Shown: positions 34,738 to 43,678 of the stretch, one piece after another
Layout of the letters: each line of letters opens with the position of its first letter
Numbering within the stretch: position 1 is the first letter of the stretch
NCBI GenBank assembly: GCA_947259315.1
Contig: CAMYLR010000003.1
Location: forward strand, 110,001-174,000
Source of the DNA: an uncultured Gemmatimonadales bacterium
GTDB taxonomy: Bacteria; Gemmatimonadota; Gemmatimonadetes; JACCXV01; JAHWKZ01
Length of the DNA stretch: 64,000 nucleotides
Direction of reading: 5' to 3'
Made by a program: the position numbers and the translations under genes
Notes under the pieces: model-generated
Told to the model about the DNA's origin: nothing
Seen by the model: the letters and a program-made list of their open reading frames with translations, nothing else
The model's database searches: none

Positions 34738-35073
34738 ATGGTAACCGGCATCAGCGAAGGAACGATTGGCAGGCTGATGGAGCTGTTCGACCTTGACACA
34801 AAGGCGATCGCCAGTGCCGTCGGCTGCACCGCAGGCACACTGAACCGCTGGCGCAGAGGTGAGCAGATACCGTCCAAAGAGTACTTGGAGCGTTTGGAGT
34901 TGCTGGACGCGTTCTTGTACCAAGTACAGAAGTCTTTGCGCTCGCGGCGGCGGTCTCGGGAATGGTTTGATGCGCGGATACCGGCGCTTGGCAACCGGAC
35001 ACCGAGGGACGTTTTCCTGAGTGCGAATCTGGCGCACTTGGTTGTTTACCTACGACAACACGAGCGCTTATGA
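34738..35073 (+). CDS. Xre/MbcA/ParS antitoxin-like DNA-binding protein
   Basis: A 111-residue protein. Residues 5-50 form a helix-turn-helix-like domain ([34 protein letters not shown]). The C-terminal part [33 protein letters not shown] resembles the Xre/MbcA/ParS toxin-binding (DUF2384) domain, with its PxLGxxTPRD core. Such proteins normally pair with a RES-domain toxin, and none is adjacent. The ATG follows GAGGAGGAG, and the stop overlaps the DppD-type ATPase start (ATGA), so it is translated as part of the transporter operon. A regulator of that operon is a reasonable guess. Confidence 0.8.
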   Translation: MVTGISEGTIGRLMELFDLDTKAIASAVGCTAGTLNRWRRGEQIPSKEYLERLELLDAFLYQVQKSLRSRRRSREWFDARIPALGNRTPRDVFLSANLAHLVVYLRQHERL

Positions 35074-36041
35074 GCGAGCTGCTGCTCACTGTTCGGGATC
35101 TCGAGACCTACTTCTATACCGATGAAGGTGTGGCTAAAGCGGTCGACGGCGTGTCGTTCGATATGAACGCGCAGGAGACGCTCGGCATCGTCGGCGAGTC
35201 GGGGTGCGGCAAGTCGGTCACAGCACTGTCTATCCTGCGGCTCATCCCCGACCCACCGGGGCGGATCGAGGGTGGACACATTCGCTTCGAGGATATCGAT
35301 CTGCTGACACTGTCCGAAAGCGAGATGCGCCGGATACGCGGCAACGAGATCGCGATGATCTTTCAGGAGCCGATGACATCGCTCAACCCGGTCTACACGG
35401 TCGGCGATCAGATCGGCGAGGTGTTGCGGCTCCATCGTGGAATGTCTAAGGACGAGTCACGGGAAAAGGCGATCGACATGCTCACTCGGGTGCGCATCCC
35501 CGACGCTGAGCACCGTGTCGACGAGTATCCACATCAGCTATCCGGTGGTCAGCGTCAGCGTGTGATGATCGCGATGGCGCTGGCATGTGACCCGGCATTG
35601 CTGATCGCCGATGAGCCGACGACGGCGTTGGACGTCACAGTTCAGGCACAGATACTGGATTTGCTAAACAAGCTCCAAGACGACTTCGGGATGGCGATCA
35701 TGCTGATCACGCACGACTTGGGTGTGATCGCCGAAACCGCCCATCGAGTCGTCGTCATGTATGCCGGAATCGTGGCCGAGATCGGCACCGCCGAACAGGT
35801 CTTTGGAGGCCCCAACCATCCGTACACCGAAGGGCTCAAAGCCGCGATCCCGAAGCTCGGCGAAAAGGTCGAGCGGCTGAACACGATACCCGGTGGAGTG
35901 CCGTCGCCGTTCGAGGAGATGGTGGGCTGCCCATTTCACAACCGCTGTCCTCGCGTGATGGACATCTGCAAGCGTGAATTGCCGGAGTTGAGGGAGGTCG
36001 GCGACGACGGCCACGTGGCGAGGTGTTTTCTCTTTGAGTAA
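35070..36041 (+). CDS. Peptide ABC transporter ATPase, DppD type
   Basis: Cytoplasmic ATP-binding subunit of 323 residues. Walker A is GESGCGKS, the Q-loop is in [11 protein letters not shown], the signature is [15 protein letters not shown], Walker B is [13 protein letters not shown] and the switch His is in LITHDLGV. The C-terminal oligopeptide/dipeptide extension has the cluster [16 protein letters not shown], a likely Fe-S or metal-binding tail typical of DppD/OppD. It starts in an ATGA overlap with the antitoxin-like gene and ends 8 bases inside the next ATPase. Confidence 0.96.
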   Translation: MSELLLTVRDLETYFYTDEGVAKAVDGVSFDMNAQETLGIVGESGCGKSVTALSILRLIPDPPGRIEGGHIRFEDIDLLTLSESEMRRIRGNEIAMIFQEPMTSLNPVYTVGDQIGEVLRLHRGMSKDESREKAIDMLTRVRIPDAEHRVDEYPHQLSGGQRQRVMIAMALACDPALLIADEPTTALDVTVQAQILDLLNKLQDDFGMAIMLITHDLGVIAETAHRVVVMYAGIVAEIGTAEQVFGGPNHPYTEGLKAAIPKLGEKVERLNTIPGGVPSPFEEMVGCPFHNRCPRVMDICKRELPELREVGDDGHVARCFLFE

Positions 36042-37026
36042 CGCAACGCAATCCGGAAACGGCGGCCCGGCATTGGTCGCTGTGCGTGATCTCACAAAAC
36101 ACTTTCCGATCAAGCGCGGGTTCTGGTCGCGCACGGTGGGCTCGGTGAAAGCGGTGGACGGGATTACGTTCTCGATCCAGCCGGGCGAGGTGTTGGGGTT
36201 GGTCGGCGAATCGGGCTGCGGTAAGACGACCGCCGGTCGCTGCATTCTGCGGTTGATCGAGCCGACCGGTGGCGAGGTAGAGTTTCGGGGGCAGGACGTG
36301 CTCGCCCTCGACCGAAGCGAGATTCGGAGCCTGCGCCGTGAAATGCAGATCATCTTTCAGGATCCGTACTCGAGTTTGAACCCGCGGTTGACGGTGGGAT
36401 CGATGCTCGTCGAGGCGCTCCGAATACATGGCATCGCTCAAGGTGCGGATGGCAAAGCACGCGCCAGGGAGTTGCTCGAAGTCGTCGGCCTCCTACCGCA
36501 GCACGCGAACCGCTACCCGCACGAGTTCTCGGGTGGCCAACGCCAGCGGATCGGAATCGCCCGCGCGCTTTCAGTCGATCCGAAGTTCATCGTCTGTGAC
36601 GAGCCGGTGTCGGCGCTCGACGTTTCGGTACAGGCGCAGGTCATCAACCTGCTCCTGGACCTGAAGCAAGAGTTCGACCTGACGTTCTTGTTCATCGCTC
36701 ACGATCTGGCGGTGGTCGAGCACATCTCCGATCGCGTGGCGGTCATGTACCTGGGGAAACTGATGGAGCTGGCGGAAGCCGATGAGCTGTACAGGAATCC
36801 CCTACACCCGTATACCAAAGCACTGATGTCGGCGATCCCGGTCCCCGATCCGGTCGTCAAGCGCGAGCGGATCATGCTCGAGGGCGACGTCCCGAGCCCC
36901 GCCAATCCGCCTTCGGGGTGCCCGTTTCACCCGCGTTGCCCGATCGCTACAGCCGAGTGCGCCGAGATCGTCCCCGAGTTCCGGGAAGTCGAGCCCGGCC
37001 ACCACGTGGCGTGTATAAAGGTCTAG
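36034..37026 (+). CDS. Peptide ABC transporter ATPase, DppF type
   Basis: Second ATP-binding subunit, 330 residues, starting at TTG. Walker [26 protein letters not shown] with the Q-loop, signature [15 protein letters not shown], Walker [13 protein letters not shown] and switch [11 protein letters not shown] are complete. The C-terminal extension has [15 protein letters not shown]. Relatives usually partner a DppD-type subunit as a heterodimer, as here. It closes the seven-gene operon; a 7-base inverted repeat right at its stop (TAGCGCC with GGCGCTA) lacks a T-run and is a poor terminator. Confidence 0.96.
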   Translation: MSNATQSGNGGPALVAVRDLTKHFPIKRGFWSRTVGSVKAVDGITFSIQPGEVLGLVGESGCGKTTAGRCILRLIEPTGGEVEFRGQDVLALDRSEIRSLRREMQIIFQDPYSSLNPRLTVGSMLVEALRIHGIAQGADGKARARELLEVVGLLPQHANRYPHEFSGGQRQRIGIARALSVDPKFIVCDEPVSALDVSVQAQVINLLLDLKQEFDLTFLFIAHDLAVVEHISDRVAVMYLGKLMELAEADELYRNPLHPYTKALMSAIPVPDPVVKRERIMLEGDVPSPANPPSGCPFHPRCPIATAECAEIVPEFREVEPGHHVACIKV

Positions 37027-37066
37027 CGCCGCTCTTGTAGCACGCGGAGGCGCTACCGGCGGCGAC

Positions 37067-37096
37067 TTGACGGCCCTTCGCGCGGACTACTAATGT
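37067..37096 (+). promoter_or_regulatory. Candidate promoter of the exbB-exbD operon
   Basis: TTGACG at 37067-37072 and TAATGT at 37091-37096 are 18 bases apart in the 122-base gap after the peptide transporter operon. The -10 matches consensus at four of six positions. Confidence 0.45.
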
Positions 37097-37148
37097 TGCC
37101 GCCCTGATCGTTTAGTGACGTCCGAACCCCTCTCGTGTGGAGGCCGCC

Positions 37149-37793
37149 TTGGATCCGTTGAAATTCTTCCAGGATGGAGGGGTCTTCATGTGGCCGCTCC
37201 TGGCTCTGGCGCTCATAGGTCTACTATTGATCGCTTGGAAGCTCTCATCGCTCATGTCGACATCGAACAAGACGCGTTCTCTGCTCGAGGACGTCGACGG
37301 CCTGATCTCTAATCACCGATTGGAGGAAGCAAAGGCTCGATGCCGCGAGAGCGACACGCCGGTCGCCAATATTCTATTGGCTGGCCTCGACAAACATGAC
37401 CAGGGAACCGAGCGGGTGATGACCGCGATCGAGAACGAAGGCATGATTCAAATGTCGCGGCTCGAGAGCGGGCTGGTCTGGCTGGCGACGATCGCCAACG
37501 TCGCTCCGTTGCTCGGATTCTTGGGAACGGTTGCCGGAATGATCATCGCTTTCGGTGCGATCGAGTTGGCTGGTGAGGTCGACGCGACGTTGGTGGCTGG
37601 TGGTATCAAGGTGGCGCTCATCACGACCGCTACCGGTTTGGCGATCGCCATCCCGGTCAACATCGCACACAACTACTTCGTGTCGAAGATCGATGGGCTG
37701 GTAATCGATATGGAGGAGACCTCGCAAAACCTGATCGAGACGCTTCACGAGATCGATCGCGCACCTTCGCCAGCAGCCCCGCCGAGGGCCTAA
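37149..37793 (+). CDS. ExbB/TolQ/MotA family proton channel protein
   Basis: Inner-membrane energiser subunit of 214 residues. The TTG at 37149 follows GGAGG by 5 bases and gives MDPLKFFQDGGVFMWPLLALALIG, the usual ExbB-like N-terminus. Helix 2 and helix 3 regions are LATIANVAPLLGFLGTVAGMI and GGIKVALITTATGLAIAIPVNI, with the family's Thr/Gly-rich pore motif. With the adjacent ExbD it would couple the proton gradient to a TonB- or Tol-like partner, which is not in the window. Confidence 0.93.
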   Translation: MDPLKFFQDGGVFMWPLLALALIGLLLIAWKLSSLMSTSNKTRSLLEDVDGLISNHRLEEAKARCRESDTPVANILLAGLDKHDQGTERVMTAIENEGMIQMSRLESGLVWLATIANVAPLLGFLGTVAGMIIAFGAIELAGEVDATLVAGGIKVALITTATGLAIAIPVNIAHNYFVSKIDGLVIDMEETSQNLIETLHEIDRAPSPAAPPRA

Positions 37794-37796
37794 TCG

Positions 37797-38234
37797 ATGG
37801 CGCAGATCCTAAAGCGCAAGTCTAGGGTTTCGGACGAGATCCCGACTGCCTCGATGGCGGACATCGCGTTCCTGCTGCTGATCTTCTTCCTAGTGACAAC
37901 GGTGTTCGCCGAGGATCGCGGACTGAGCCTTGTGCTGCCAGAGAAGGCGACCGAGGAAGTCGAGGTCAACCCGAAGAACATTATCACGTTTTACGTCGTT
38001 GGGAACGGCGTGGTCCAGCTACGGCGAGGGGATTCTCCGGATAAGCAGACGATCAACTACGATCAGACTGAAGCGGTCGCGCGCCAGGAGCTGGCGGCCA
38101 ATCCGAGGCTGATCGTGAGCGTCAAGACGTCACCGGACGCGAAATACGTCGACATGGTCAACGTGCTGGACGAGGTCAAACTGGCGGGTGCGACCCGGAT
38201 CAGCCTACAGGAGTGGGATCGATCCATCGAGTGA
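37797..38234 (+). CDS. ExbD/TolR family biopolymer transport protein
   Basis: A 145-residue partner of ExbB. It has one transmembrane helix preceded by the proton-carrying Asp in PTASMADIAFLLLIFFLVTTVF, then a periplasmic domain (residues about 50-145) ending in VNVLDEVKLAGATRISLQEW, the ExbD/TolR tail. It starts 3 bases after exbB. A strong intrinsic terminator follows, so this appears to be a two-gene operon. Confidence 0.95.
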   Translation: MAQILKRKSRVSDEIPTASMADIAFLLLIFFLVTTVFAEDRGLSLVLPEKATEEVEVNPKNIITFYVVGNGVVQLRRGDSPDKQTINYDQTEAVARQELAANPRLIVSVKTSPDAKYVDMVNVLDEVKLAGATRISLQEWDRSIE

Positions 38235-38260
38235 CGATCCACCGAATCGAGCCGAAGAGA

Positions 38261-38292
38261 GGCCCGGGTTGCGATCCGGGCCTTTTTTCTTT
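38261..38292 (+). terminator. Rho-independent terminator after exbD
   Basis: GGCCCGG at 38261-38267 pairs with CCGGGCC at 38276-38282 around an 8-base loop and is followed directly by TTTTTTCTTT. Stem and T-run are canonical for the plus strand. Confidence 0.92.
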
Positions 38293-38302
38293 TATTGACG
38301 TC

Positions 38303-40603
38303 ATGCGCGTTGTTTGGGCGATCTCGATCGCCGCGTTGTTGCCGGGGTTGGCAACGGCAGCTGAGCGATGTCCGATCTATTGGGACCCGGGTGATCCGGT
38401 TGCGCTCTATCCCCACAACGTGGCAGCGGTCGAGTCGCCCAGCGCGTTGTTGGATGTGACCGGACAGGTCGCATCGCGAGCGGCCCGCAACTGGATCGAA
38501 GTGGGTCGTCCGGAGGTCGCGCTCAAGTGGCTCGAGTCGGCACCGGCAGACGCGCCGGCACCGCGCGTCTATCGGTTGGCCGCACTGGCGGCGCTCGGTC
38601 GCTGGGCGGAGTACGAGGATCTGCTGGCTGCCACGCCCAGCGGATTCCTGCCGGACGGATGTGCGCCGCTGGTCGAACGTTGGAGTGCGTATGCCGCGAT
38701 GGCGTCGGGAGAAGCGATCCGGGCCGATCGCGCGTTTGACCGGCTGCTGGCTGCCGCCCCAGGTCTCGGCGCGTATGTCGATCTGTGGCGCTTGGAGGCC
38801 GCAGTCGAGTCGGGTGATCTGGTTCGCGGTCGAGGCGCGTGGGCAGCGGTGGCTGAAGCCGATTTGCCGTCGCTGGTACACGAGCACGGCCGGGTGCTGC
38901 TGGCGTTGCTCTACGAGCGGGCGGGTGAGCTCGACCGGGCTCGCGAGTTGCAGATCGCGATCGCGCGCGAAGCGCGAGGCGTCCAGCGCGGTCAGCGCTG
39001 GCTGGCGGTGGCGGAGCTCGAAGATCGCATCGGCGATCGTGCCGCCGCCGACGAGACCCGGCGCCGAGTGCTGGCTGAGACCCCAGCCGCAGCGTCACGC
39101 ATCGTACTCGATCCGGTGCAGCGCGAGCGACTCGCTATTTCTGCGGTCGAAGCGGCTCAGGCTCTGGTGGCTGCCGGCCGGCACGAAGAGGCGGAGCGAT
39201 TTGCCACCACGGCGATCGATGAAGATCTCGACGAAACGACTTTGGGCGCTGCTTTTCTGGCACGCGCGCGGGCGCGAGCGGCGACCGCGGATCGTGCCGG
39301 CGCAGAGGCCGACTATGCCGAGTTCCTGAGCCGTTGGCCAAACGACCCGCGAGCCCCCGACGCGCAATACTCCCGCGCCCGCTTGGCGGTGACTGCCCGA
39401 GACGGAGAAACAGCGAGACGCCGACTCGAGAACTTCATCGTTCGTTTCCCAAACCATCGTCGGGTCGCTGCGGCGCGGTACTTGATCGCTGATTCGTATC
39501 AGGACGATCGGGATGCCGATCCATCGTACGGTGATCGCGCGATCGAGTACTTTGACCAAGTAACGCGCGAAGACAGTCGCTCCTTCTACGCCGATCGCGC
39601 CTACCTGCGAGCTGCACACCTCGCCTTTGCGCTCGGTCGCTACGCCGAAGCCGCGGACAGGTACGCTGGATACCGCGGCCGTCGCAGCGCGCGCGAGGCG
39701 CGCTACTGGTTGGCCCGGGCGCTGGAGGAGCAGGGCGACAGCGACGGCGCCGAGGCGATTCTCAGTAGACTGGCTAGCGAACGGCCGGCTGACTACTACG
39801 CGCTGTTGGCGGGAGAGCGCTTGGCCGGTGGGTCGTGGCTAGGTCGTTTGGGGCCGGAGTACCGCTCGGTTGGGGGCGCTCAGACACTGCTCATCGAAGC
39901 GTCGCTCGCCGATTCCGCCGGGCAGACGGCGGCTGCGTTGCTGGCGCTCGGCGAGTGGCGGTACGCTCGGGCAGAGCTCGAGCGTGCGCTCGCCCGCAGA
40001 CGCGGCGACCCGACGGAGTTGGAGCGGTGGGCACGAGAGCTGGAGGCGTGGGGCTTTCCGGATTTGACCCTTAGGGCGGGTGTCTGGCTGGGCGAACGCA
40101 CAGCCGGCGAGCGGTACGCTTTCCCCAGGGGGTTTGCGAACTCGGTCAACAACGAGGCCTCGGCGCACGGCCTCGACGGGTATTTGATGCTGGCGCTCAT
40201 CCGACAGGAGAGTCTTTTTCGAGCCGACGCAGAATCGCGCGCCGGTGCTCGCGGCCTCATGCAGATCATTCCCGACACCGGAGAGGAGATCGCCACCGCC
40301 ACCGGTTGGCCCGAGTACGATCCCTCGATCCTCAACCACCCGGCGGTCAACCTCCACTTTGGCACCCACTACCTGGAGCGGCAGATCGACCGATTCGAGG
40401 GCTTCATACCAGCGGTTTTGGCCGCGTATAACGGGGGCCCTCACAACGTCGAGGTTTGGTGGTGGTACCCCGAACGGACGCTTGACCCCGAGCTGTGGAT
40501 CGATCGGATCCCTTTCCACGAGACTCGCGACTACGTCAAGAAGGTGATCGTCCACTACGCTCTCTACCGGAGCTTATACGATGATAGCGCTGCGTCTCGA
40601 TAG
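38303..40603 (+). CDS. Soluble lytic murein transglycosylase with TPR region
   Basis: Periplasmic peptidoglycan-cleaving enzyme of 766 residues. The ATG at 38303 opens signal peptide MRVVWAISIAALLPGLATA and lies beyond the exbD terminator, so earlier in-frame starts are rejected. Residues about 30-570 are Ala-rich helical repeats of TPR type (for example YAEFLSRWPNDPRAPDAQYSRARL). The C-terminal SLT domain has the catalytic Glu in ALIRQESLFRADAESRAGARGLMQI (near residue 636), then HYLERQIDRFEG and VLAAYNGGPHNV. This architecture matches Slt70-like enzymes that cut uncrosslinked glycan. Confidence 0.93.
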   Translation: MRVVWAISIAALLPGLATAAERCPIYWDPGDPVALYPHNVAAVESPSALLDVTGQVASRAARNWIEVGRPEVALKWLESAPADAPAPRVYRLAALAALGRWAEYEDLLAATPSGFLPDGCAPLVERWSAYAAMASGEAIRADRAFDRLLAAAPGLGAYVDLWRLEAAVESGDLVRGRGAWAAVAEADLPSLVHEHGRVLLALLYERAGELDRARELQIAIAREARGVQRGQRWLAVAELEDRIGDRAAADETRRRVLAETPAAASRIVLDPVQRERLAISAVEAAQALVAAGRHEEAERFATTAIDEDLDETTLGAAFLARARARAATADRAGAEADYAEFLSRWPNDPRAPDAQYSRARLAVTARDGETARRRLENFIVRFPNHRRVAAARYLIADSYQDDRDADPSYGDRAIEYFDQVTREDSRSFYADRAYLRAAHLAFALGRYAEAADRYAGYRGRRSAREARYWLARALEEQGDSDGAEAILSRLASERPADYYALLAGERLAGGSWLGRLGPEYRSVGGAQTLLIEASLADSAGQTAAALLALGEWRYARAELERALARRRGDPTELERWARELEAWGFPDLTLRAGVWLGERTAGERYAFPRGFANSVNNEASAHGLDGYLMLALIRQESLFRADAESRAGARGLMQIIPDTGEEIATATGWPEYDPSILNHPAVNLHFGTHYLERQIDRFEGFIPAVLAAYNGGPHNVEVWWWYPERTLDPELWIDRIPFHETRDYVKKVIVHYALYRSLYDDSAASR

Positions 40604-42035
40604 GAGACCCGCCCCCTCGAGACGACGCGGATTCGCGATCGCGGTGGTGCTGTCGATCGTCGCAGCGAGCCAGTTGAATGGTCAATCCGAGGTCGGAGGT
40701 CCGCCGCACACGACGCTCGTCTACCCGCCGTTCGCGCACACGTTGGGCATCCACCGTGCACGATCGATGCACCTCAAGTTGTTCCTCGGTGATCGGACCC
40801 GGTTCGACGACCCGCAAGGTGTGACCGCGGTCAAGTTCGCTTCCGACGACGATCCCGAGGTGAAAGGCGACGACTTCCAACTCACGTTGTTCGGAGTAAA
40901 CTCCGGTCGCGGAGAGATCCTCTACAACTCGACGATGCAAACGCTCGCCGTCTACGGTGGCGAGGGCGAGGGTGAAGCGAAGTTCCGATCGCCGCGCGGG
41001 ATCGAGGCCACCGTCGATGGGCGTATCTACGTCGCCGACACGGGAAATCGTCGCGTGGCCCGTTTGCGGTGGGATCCGATCGGCCGCAGCCTGGCCTGGG
41101 TCGGCACGTGGCCGGCCGGTGAGCCCTACGACCTAGCAGCTGACGCCCGCGGCCATCTGTTCGTGGCGGATCACGAGTCGGGCGCGGTGCTGCGTTTCGC
41201 CGACTCGACCGCTGGCGCAGACACCGCTCTATTGTTTCCATCTCCGATCGAGGGGGATCGGTGGCCGCTCCCACCCGATGCACACTCGCCGATCGCGCTG
41301 GCGGTCGGCGACTCGCTCGACCCTTGGTACAACCCGAAGGAATACCGCTTGTATCTGATCGACCTGAACGGAGGTCGCCTGCGCGCGATCGACGCGACCG
41401 GCGAGGTGTTGGCTGAGACGACTCCGGATGCGCTCGATCGCCCGACCGATGAACCGGGTCGTTTCGGTTATGTCGAGCTTGACTTCTACGGCAACATCTA
41501 CGTCAGCGACCAACTCACCGGTGTGCTCTACAAGTTCGACTCTCAGCTCCGACCACTGGTGACGTTCTCCGGTCCAGGTCCCGACGAGGACGCTCTCGAC
41601 GAGCCACGCGGTGTCGCGATCTGGAGACGGTTTGGGCAGGTGTTCGTAGCCGAGCGGGAAGGGGCCCAGTACTTCTTTGTAGGGACCGACTTCGAGCCTC
41701 GCAGCGGGCCGATCGAGGTCCGACGCGAGGGCGATCGCGACATCGCTTTCGATCTGTTCCTGACCGAGGCGGCGCTGATCACCGCCGCCTTTGTCAGCGC
41801 CGAGGGTGATACGCTGGCGATCGTGGATGCCGGGGTCCACGGCATTGGCGCTCAGACCGTGTCGTGGGCCCCCGACGAGTGGAGATCGCCTCCAAAGGAC
41901 GGGTGGTACGAGCGAGCCGTGCGGGTTCTAGTGGAGGCCCGACCGACCTACTCGAGCCGCCGTCGCTTCAGCCGAATTCGGGATCTCGAACTTGCGTGGG
42001 CGGACGACTTGACACCCCATTCCGAGGATCAGTAG
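40581..42035 (+). CDS. Exported NHL-repeat protein
   Basis: A 484-residue protein beginning with a basic segment and a hydrophobic stretch ([18 protein letters not shown]), probably an export signal. It contains several NHL-type beta-propeller blades, such as [54 protein letters not shown] and [25 protein letters not shown]. Such propellers bind proteins or ligands; no enzymatic motif is seen. Its start overlaps the transglycosylase end by 23 bases, so the two probably share a transcript and an envelope role. Confidence 0.85.
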   Translation: MIALRLDRRPAPSRRRGFAIAVVLSIVAASQLNGQSEVGGPPHTTLVYPPFAHTLGIHRARSMHLKLFLGDRTRFDDPQGVTAVKFASDDDPEVKGDDFQLTLFGVNSGRGEILYNSTMQTLAVYGGEGEGEAKFRSPRGIEATVDGRIYVADTGNRRVARLRWDPIGRSLAWVGTWPAGEPYDLAADARGHLFVADHESGAVLRFADSTAGADTALLFPSPIEGDRWPLPPDAHSPIALAVGDSLDPWYNPKEYRLYLIDLNGGRLRAIDATGEVLAETTPDALDRPTDEPGRFGYVELDFYGNIYVSDQLTGVLYKFDSQLRPLVTFSGPGPDEDALDEPRGVAIWRRFGQVFVAEREGAQYFFVGTDFEPRSGPIEVRREGDRDIAFDLFLTEAALITAAFVSAEGDTLAIVDAGVHGIGAQTVSWAPDEWRSPPKDGWYERAVRVLVEARPTYSSRRRFSRIRDLELAWADDLTPHSEDQ

Positions 42036-42038
42036 ACT
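42009..42038 (+). promoter_or_regulatory. Predicted promoter of the cold-shock gene
   Basis: TTGACA at 42009-42014 and TAGACT at 42033-42038 are 18 bases apart, overlapping the 3' end of the NHL gene. This predicts a leader of about 45 bases for the cold-shock mRNA, whose GGAGGAG site lies 10 bases before the ATG. Confidence 0.55.
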
Positions 42039-42090
42039 CGCCCACGTCCATCCGCACAGTAGCAGCTTCAACTGGAGGAGTTCCACCACC

Positions 42091-42291
42091 ATGCCGAAGG
42101 GCAAAGTCAAGTGGTTTAACGACGCCAAAGGGTACGGGTTTATCGAACAAGACAGGGGTGACGACGTGTTCGTTCACTTCACCGCGATTCAGACCGAGGG
42201 TTTCAAGACCTTGGCAGAGGGGCAGGAAGTGGAGTTTGATGTTAATGATGGCAAGAAGGGACCCCAGGCGTCCAACGTGCTAAAGGTCTAA
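42091..42291 (+). CDS. CspA-family cold shock protein
   Basis: A single-stranded nucleic-acid-binding protein of 66 residues with an OB fold. [20 protein letters not shown] contains RNP1 (KGYGFI) and VFVHFTAI contains RNP2; the C-terminus [21 protein letters not shown] is standard. It acts as an RNA chaperone, often induced by cold or growth transitions. It is monocistronic: it has its own promoter match and a hairpin terminator behind it. Confidence 0.97.
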   Translation: MPKGKVKWFNDAKGYGFIEQDRGDDVFVHFTAIQTEGFKTLAEGQEVEFDVNDGKKGPQASNVLKV

Positions 42292-42316
42292 GCTTCTCCG
42301 ACGCGCTGAAACAAGG

Positions 42317-42350
42317 CACGACGCCTCGCGATTGCGAGGCGTTCGTGTTT
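42317..42350 (+). terminator. Intrinsic terminator after the cold-shock gene
   Basis: ACGCCTCGC (42321-42329) and GCGAGGCGT (42334-42342) form a perfect 9-bp stem with a GATT loop. Flanking CACG and CGTG extend it past a small bulge, and a T-rich tail (TTCGTGTTT) follows. The remaining bases up to 42502 hold no recognisable gene. Confidence 0.75.
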
Positions 42351-42502
42351 CTGGTACCGGGTTCACGATAGCTTGATAACTGTGCGTAACATCTCACTGA
42401 TCACATTGACCGTCGTAGCGGGCCGGTAGGTCTCCGATCAAGCGCAGTCGCAGAAACCAGCTACTTATCGACGCCTATCGGAGTTACGGGACCGCCGACC
42501 AG

Positions 42503-43531
42503 GTGTTTGTGCGCGGCCGGGTGCTCCGCGATCGCGGCATCAGTCCATCGACCCCCGAAGATTCGCGCTGGACCAACATGCGTAACACGTGGCGTCGGCT
42601 CGCCAGCGCCGAGGTTCCCAACGCCGAGGTCGAAGTGCGATTTCGTCGCGCGGTCACCGAGGTCGTGGCTGACGACGAGGGGCACTTCCGGACGTTGCTA
42701 CCCGTCGATGATCCGCCGTCACAGGATCGGCTGTGGCACTCCGCCCAGCTGACGTTGCGCCAGCCTGAGAGCGCCACCCCGGTGGTCGAAGAGACACTCG
42801 TGATGGTGCCCAAAGTACAAGCCGATTTCGGGATCATCAGTGATATCGACGACACGATCGTGCGGTCGGATGTAGCGCGAACAGCCTTGATGGTGGGACG
42901 AGTTTTGTTCGGCAACGCCCATACGCGGTTGGCGTTCCCAGGCGTGGCTCCGTTCTTCCGAGCTCTCCAGCGAGGTGTCGGTGATGATGCGACGCGACCC
43001 GTGTTCTACGTGTCGAGCAGCCCGTGGAATCTGTACGATGTCTTGCTCCACTTTTTGGAGTTGCGTCAGATTCCGATCGGACCGCTCGAGCTGCGTGACT
43101 GGGGCTCGCTGCGGCAGGAGCTGCGCCGCGACCGGCACCGCGAGCATAAGCTGCAGGCGATTCGCCGCATCTTTCAGATGTTTCCGTCACTGCCGTTTGT
43201 TCTGATCGGCGACAGCGGTCAGCAGGATCCGGAGACGTATCGCGATCTCATCCATGAGTTTCCGGATCGGGTGTTGTCGGTCTACATCCGAAATCTCAAG
43301 CGTGATCCGCTGCGCGCTGTCGCGATTCGCAATCTCGCGGACGAAGTCGAGTCGGCTGGCAGCTCCCTGGTCTTAGCCGACGACACGCTCGCCGCCGCCC
43401 GACACGCTGTCGGTAACGGCTGGATCGCTCCTCAGGCGCTCGACCAGATCGCCGGCGACAGCGAAGTCGATCGGTGGCGCACCAGCGCTCATCAGCGGGA
43501 GCGGACGGCGGTCATCGATGATCATGCATGA
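42503..43531 (+). CDS. App1-type (DUF2183) phosphatase-like protein, 5' end uncertain
   Basis: A HAD-like phosphatase domain protein related to yeast App1, a phosphatidate phosphatase. The DxDxT nucleophile motif is in ISDIDDTIV near residue 114, followed by FYVSSSPWNLYDVL and FVLIGDSGQQDPETY. The N-terminal part is a beta-rich lead-in (VFVRGRVLRDRG). GTG at 42503 is the first usual start, yet homology-like sequence (LLIDAYRSYGTADQ) continues upstream in frame to a stop at 42418 without any ATG, GTG or TTG. A non-standard start (ATC at 42437 after GGTAGGT) or a 5' frameshift is possible. Confidence 0.82.
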   Translation: MFVRGRVLRDRGISPSTPEDSRWTNMRNTWRRLASAEVPNAEVEVRFRRAVTEVVADDEGHFRTLLPVDDPPSQDRLWHSAQLTLRQPESATPVVEETLVMVPKVQADFGIISDIDDTIVRSDVARTALMVGRVLFGNAHTRLAFPGVAPFFRALQRGVGDDATRPVFYVSSSPWNLYDVLLHFLELRQIPIGPLELRDWGSLRQELRRDRHREHKLQAIRRIFQMFPSLPFVLIGDSGQQDPETYRDLIHEFPDRVLSVYIRNLKRDPLRAVAIRNLADEVESAGSSLVLADDTLAAARHAVGNGWIAPQALDQIAGDSEVDRWRTSAHQRERTAVIDDHA

Positions 43532-43542
43532 GGGGTTTGGTT

Positions 43543-43662
43543 TGGCTGCGCGGGATTCGCTCGTCGAGGCGCTTGCGAAGGAGCGAGCGGAGACCCCACA
43601 AGTGAAACGAGGAGGCTCCGCGAGCGGTCGCACGCCGAGCAGAGCGAGATCTCGCGCAGCCA
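43543..43662. repeat. Structured interspersed repeat, copy B
   Basis: Arms at 43543-43562 (TGGCTGCGCGGGATTCGCTC) and 43642-43662 pair over 20 positions with one G-U pair and one bulged base. Between them, 43566-43638 is the core shared with copy A, here on the plus strand. The arm sequences are unrelated to those of copy A. The element fills the gap between the App1-like gene and the acetyltransferase, ending 16 bases before the latter's ATG. Confidence 0.85.
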
Positions 43663-43678
43663 CCCGAGACTTCACCGG

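Noticed and set aside
37023..37056. Inverted repeat TAGCGCC/GGCGCTA after the DppF-type gene as terminator
   Set aside because: The loop is long (about 18 bases) and no T-run follows.
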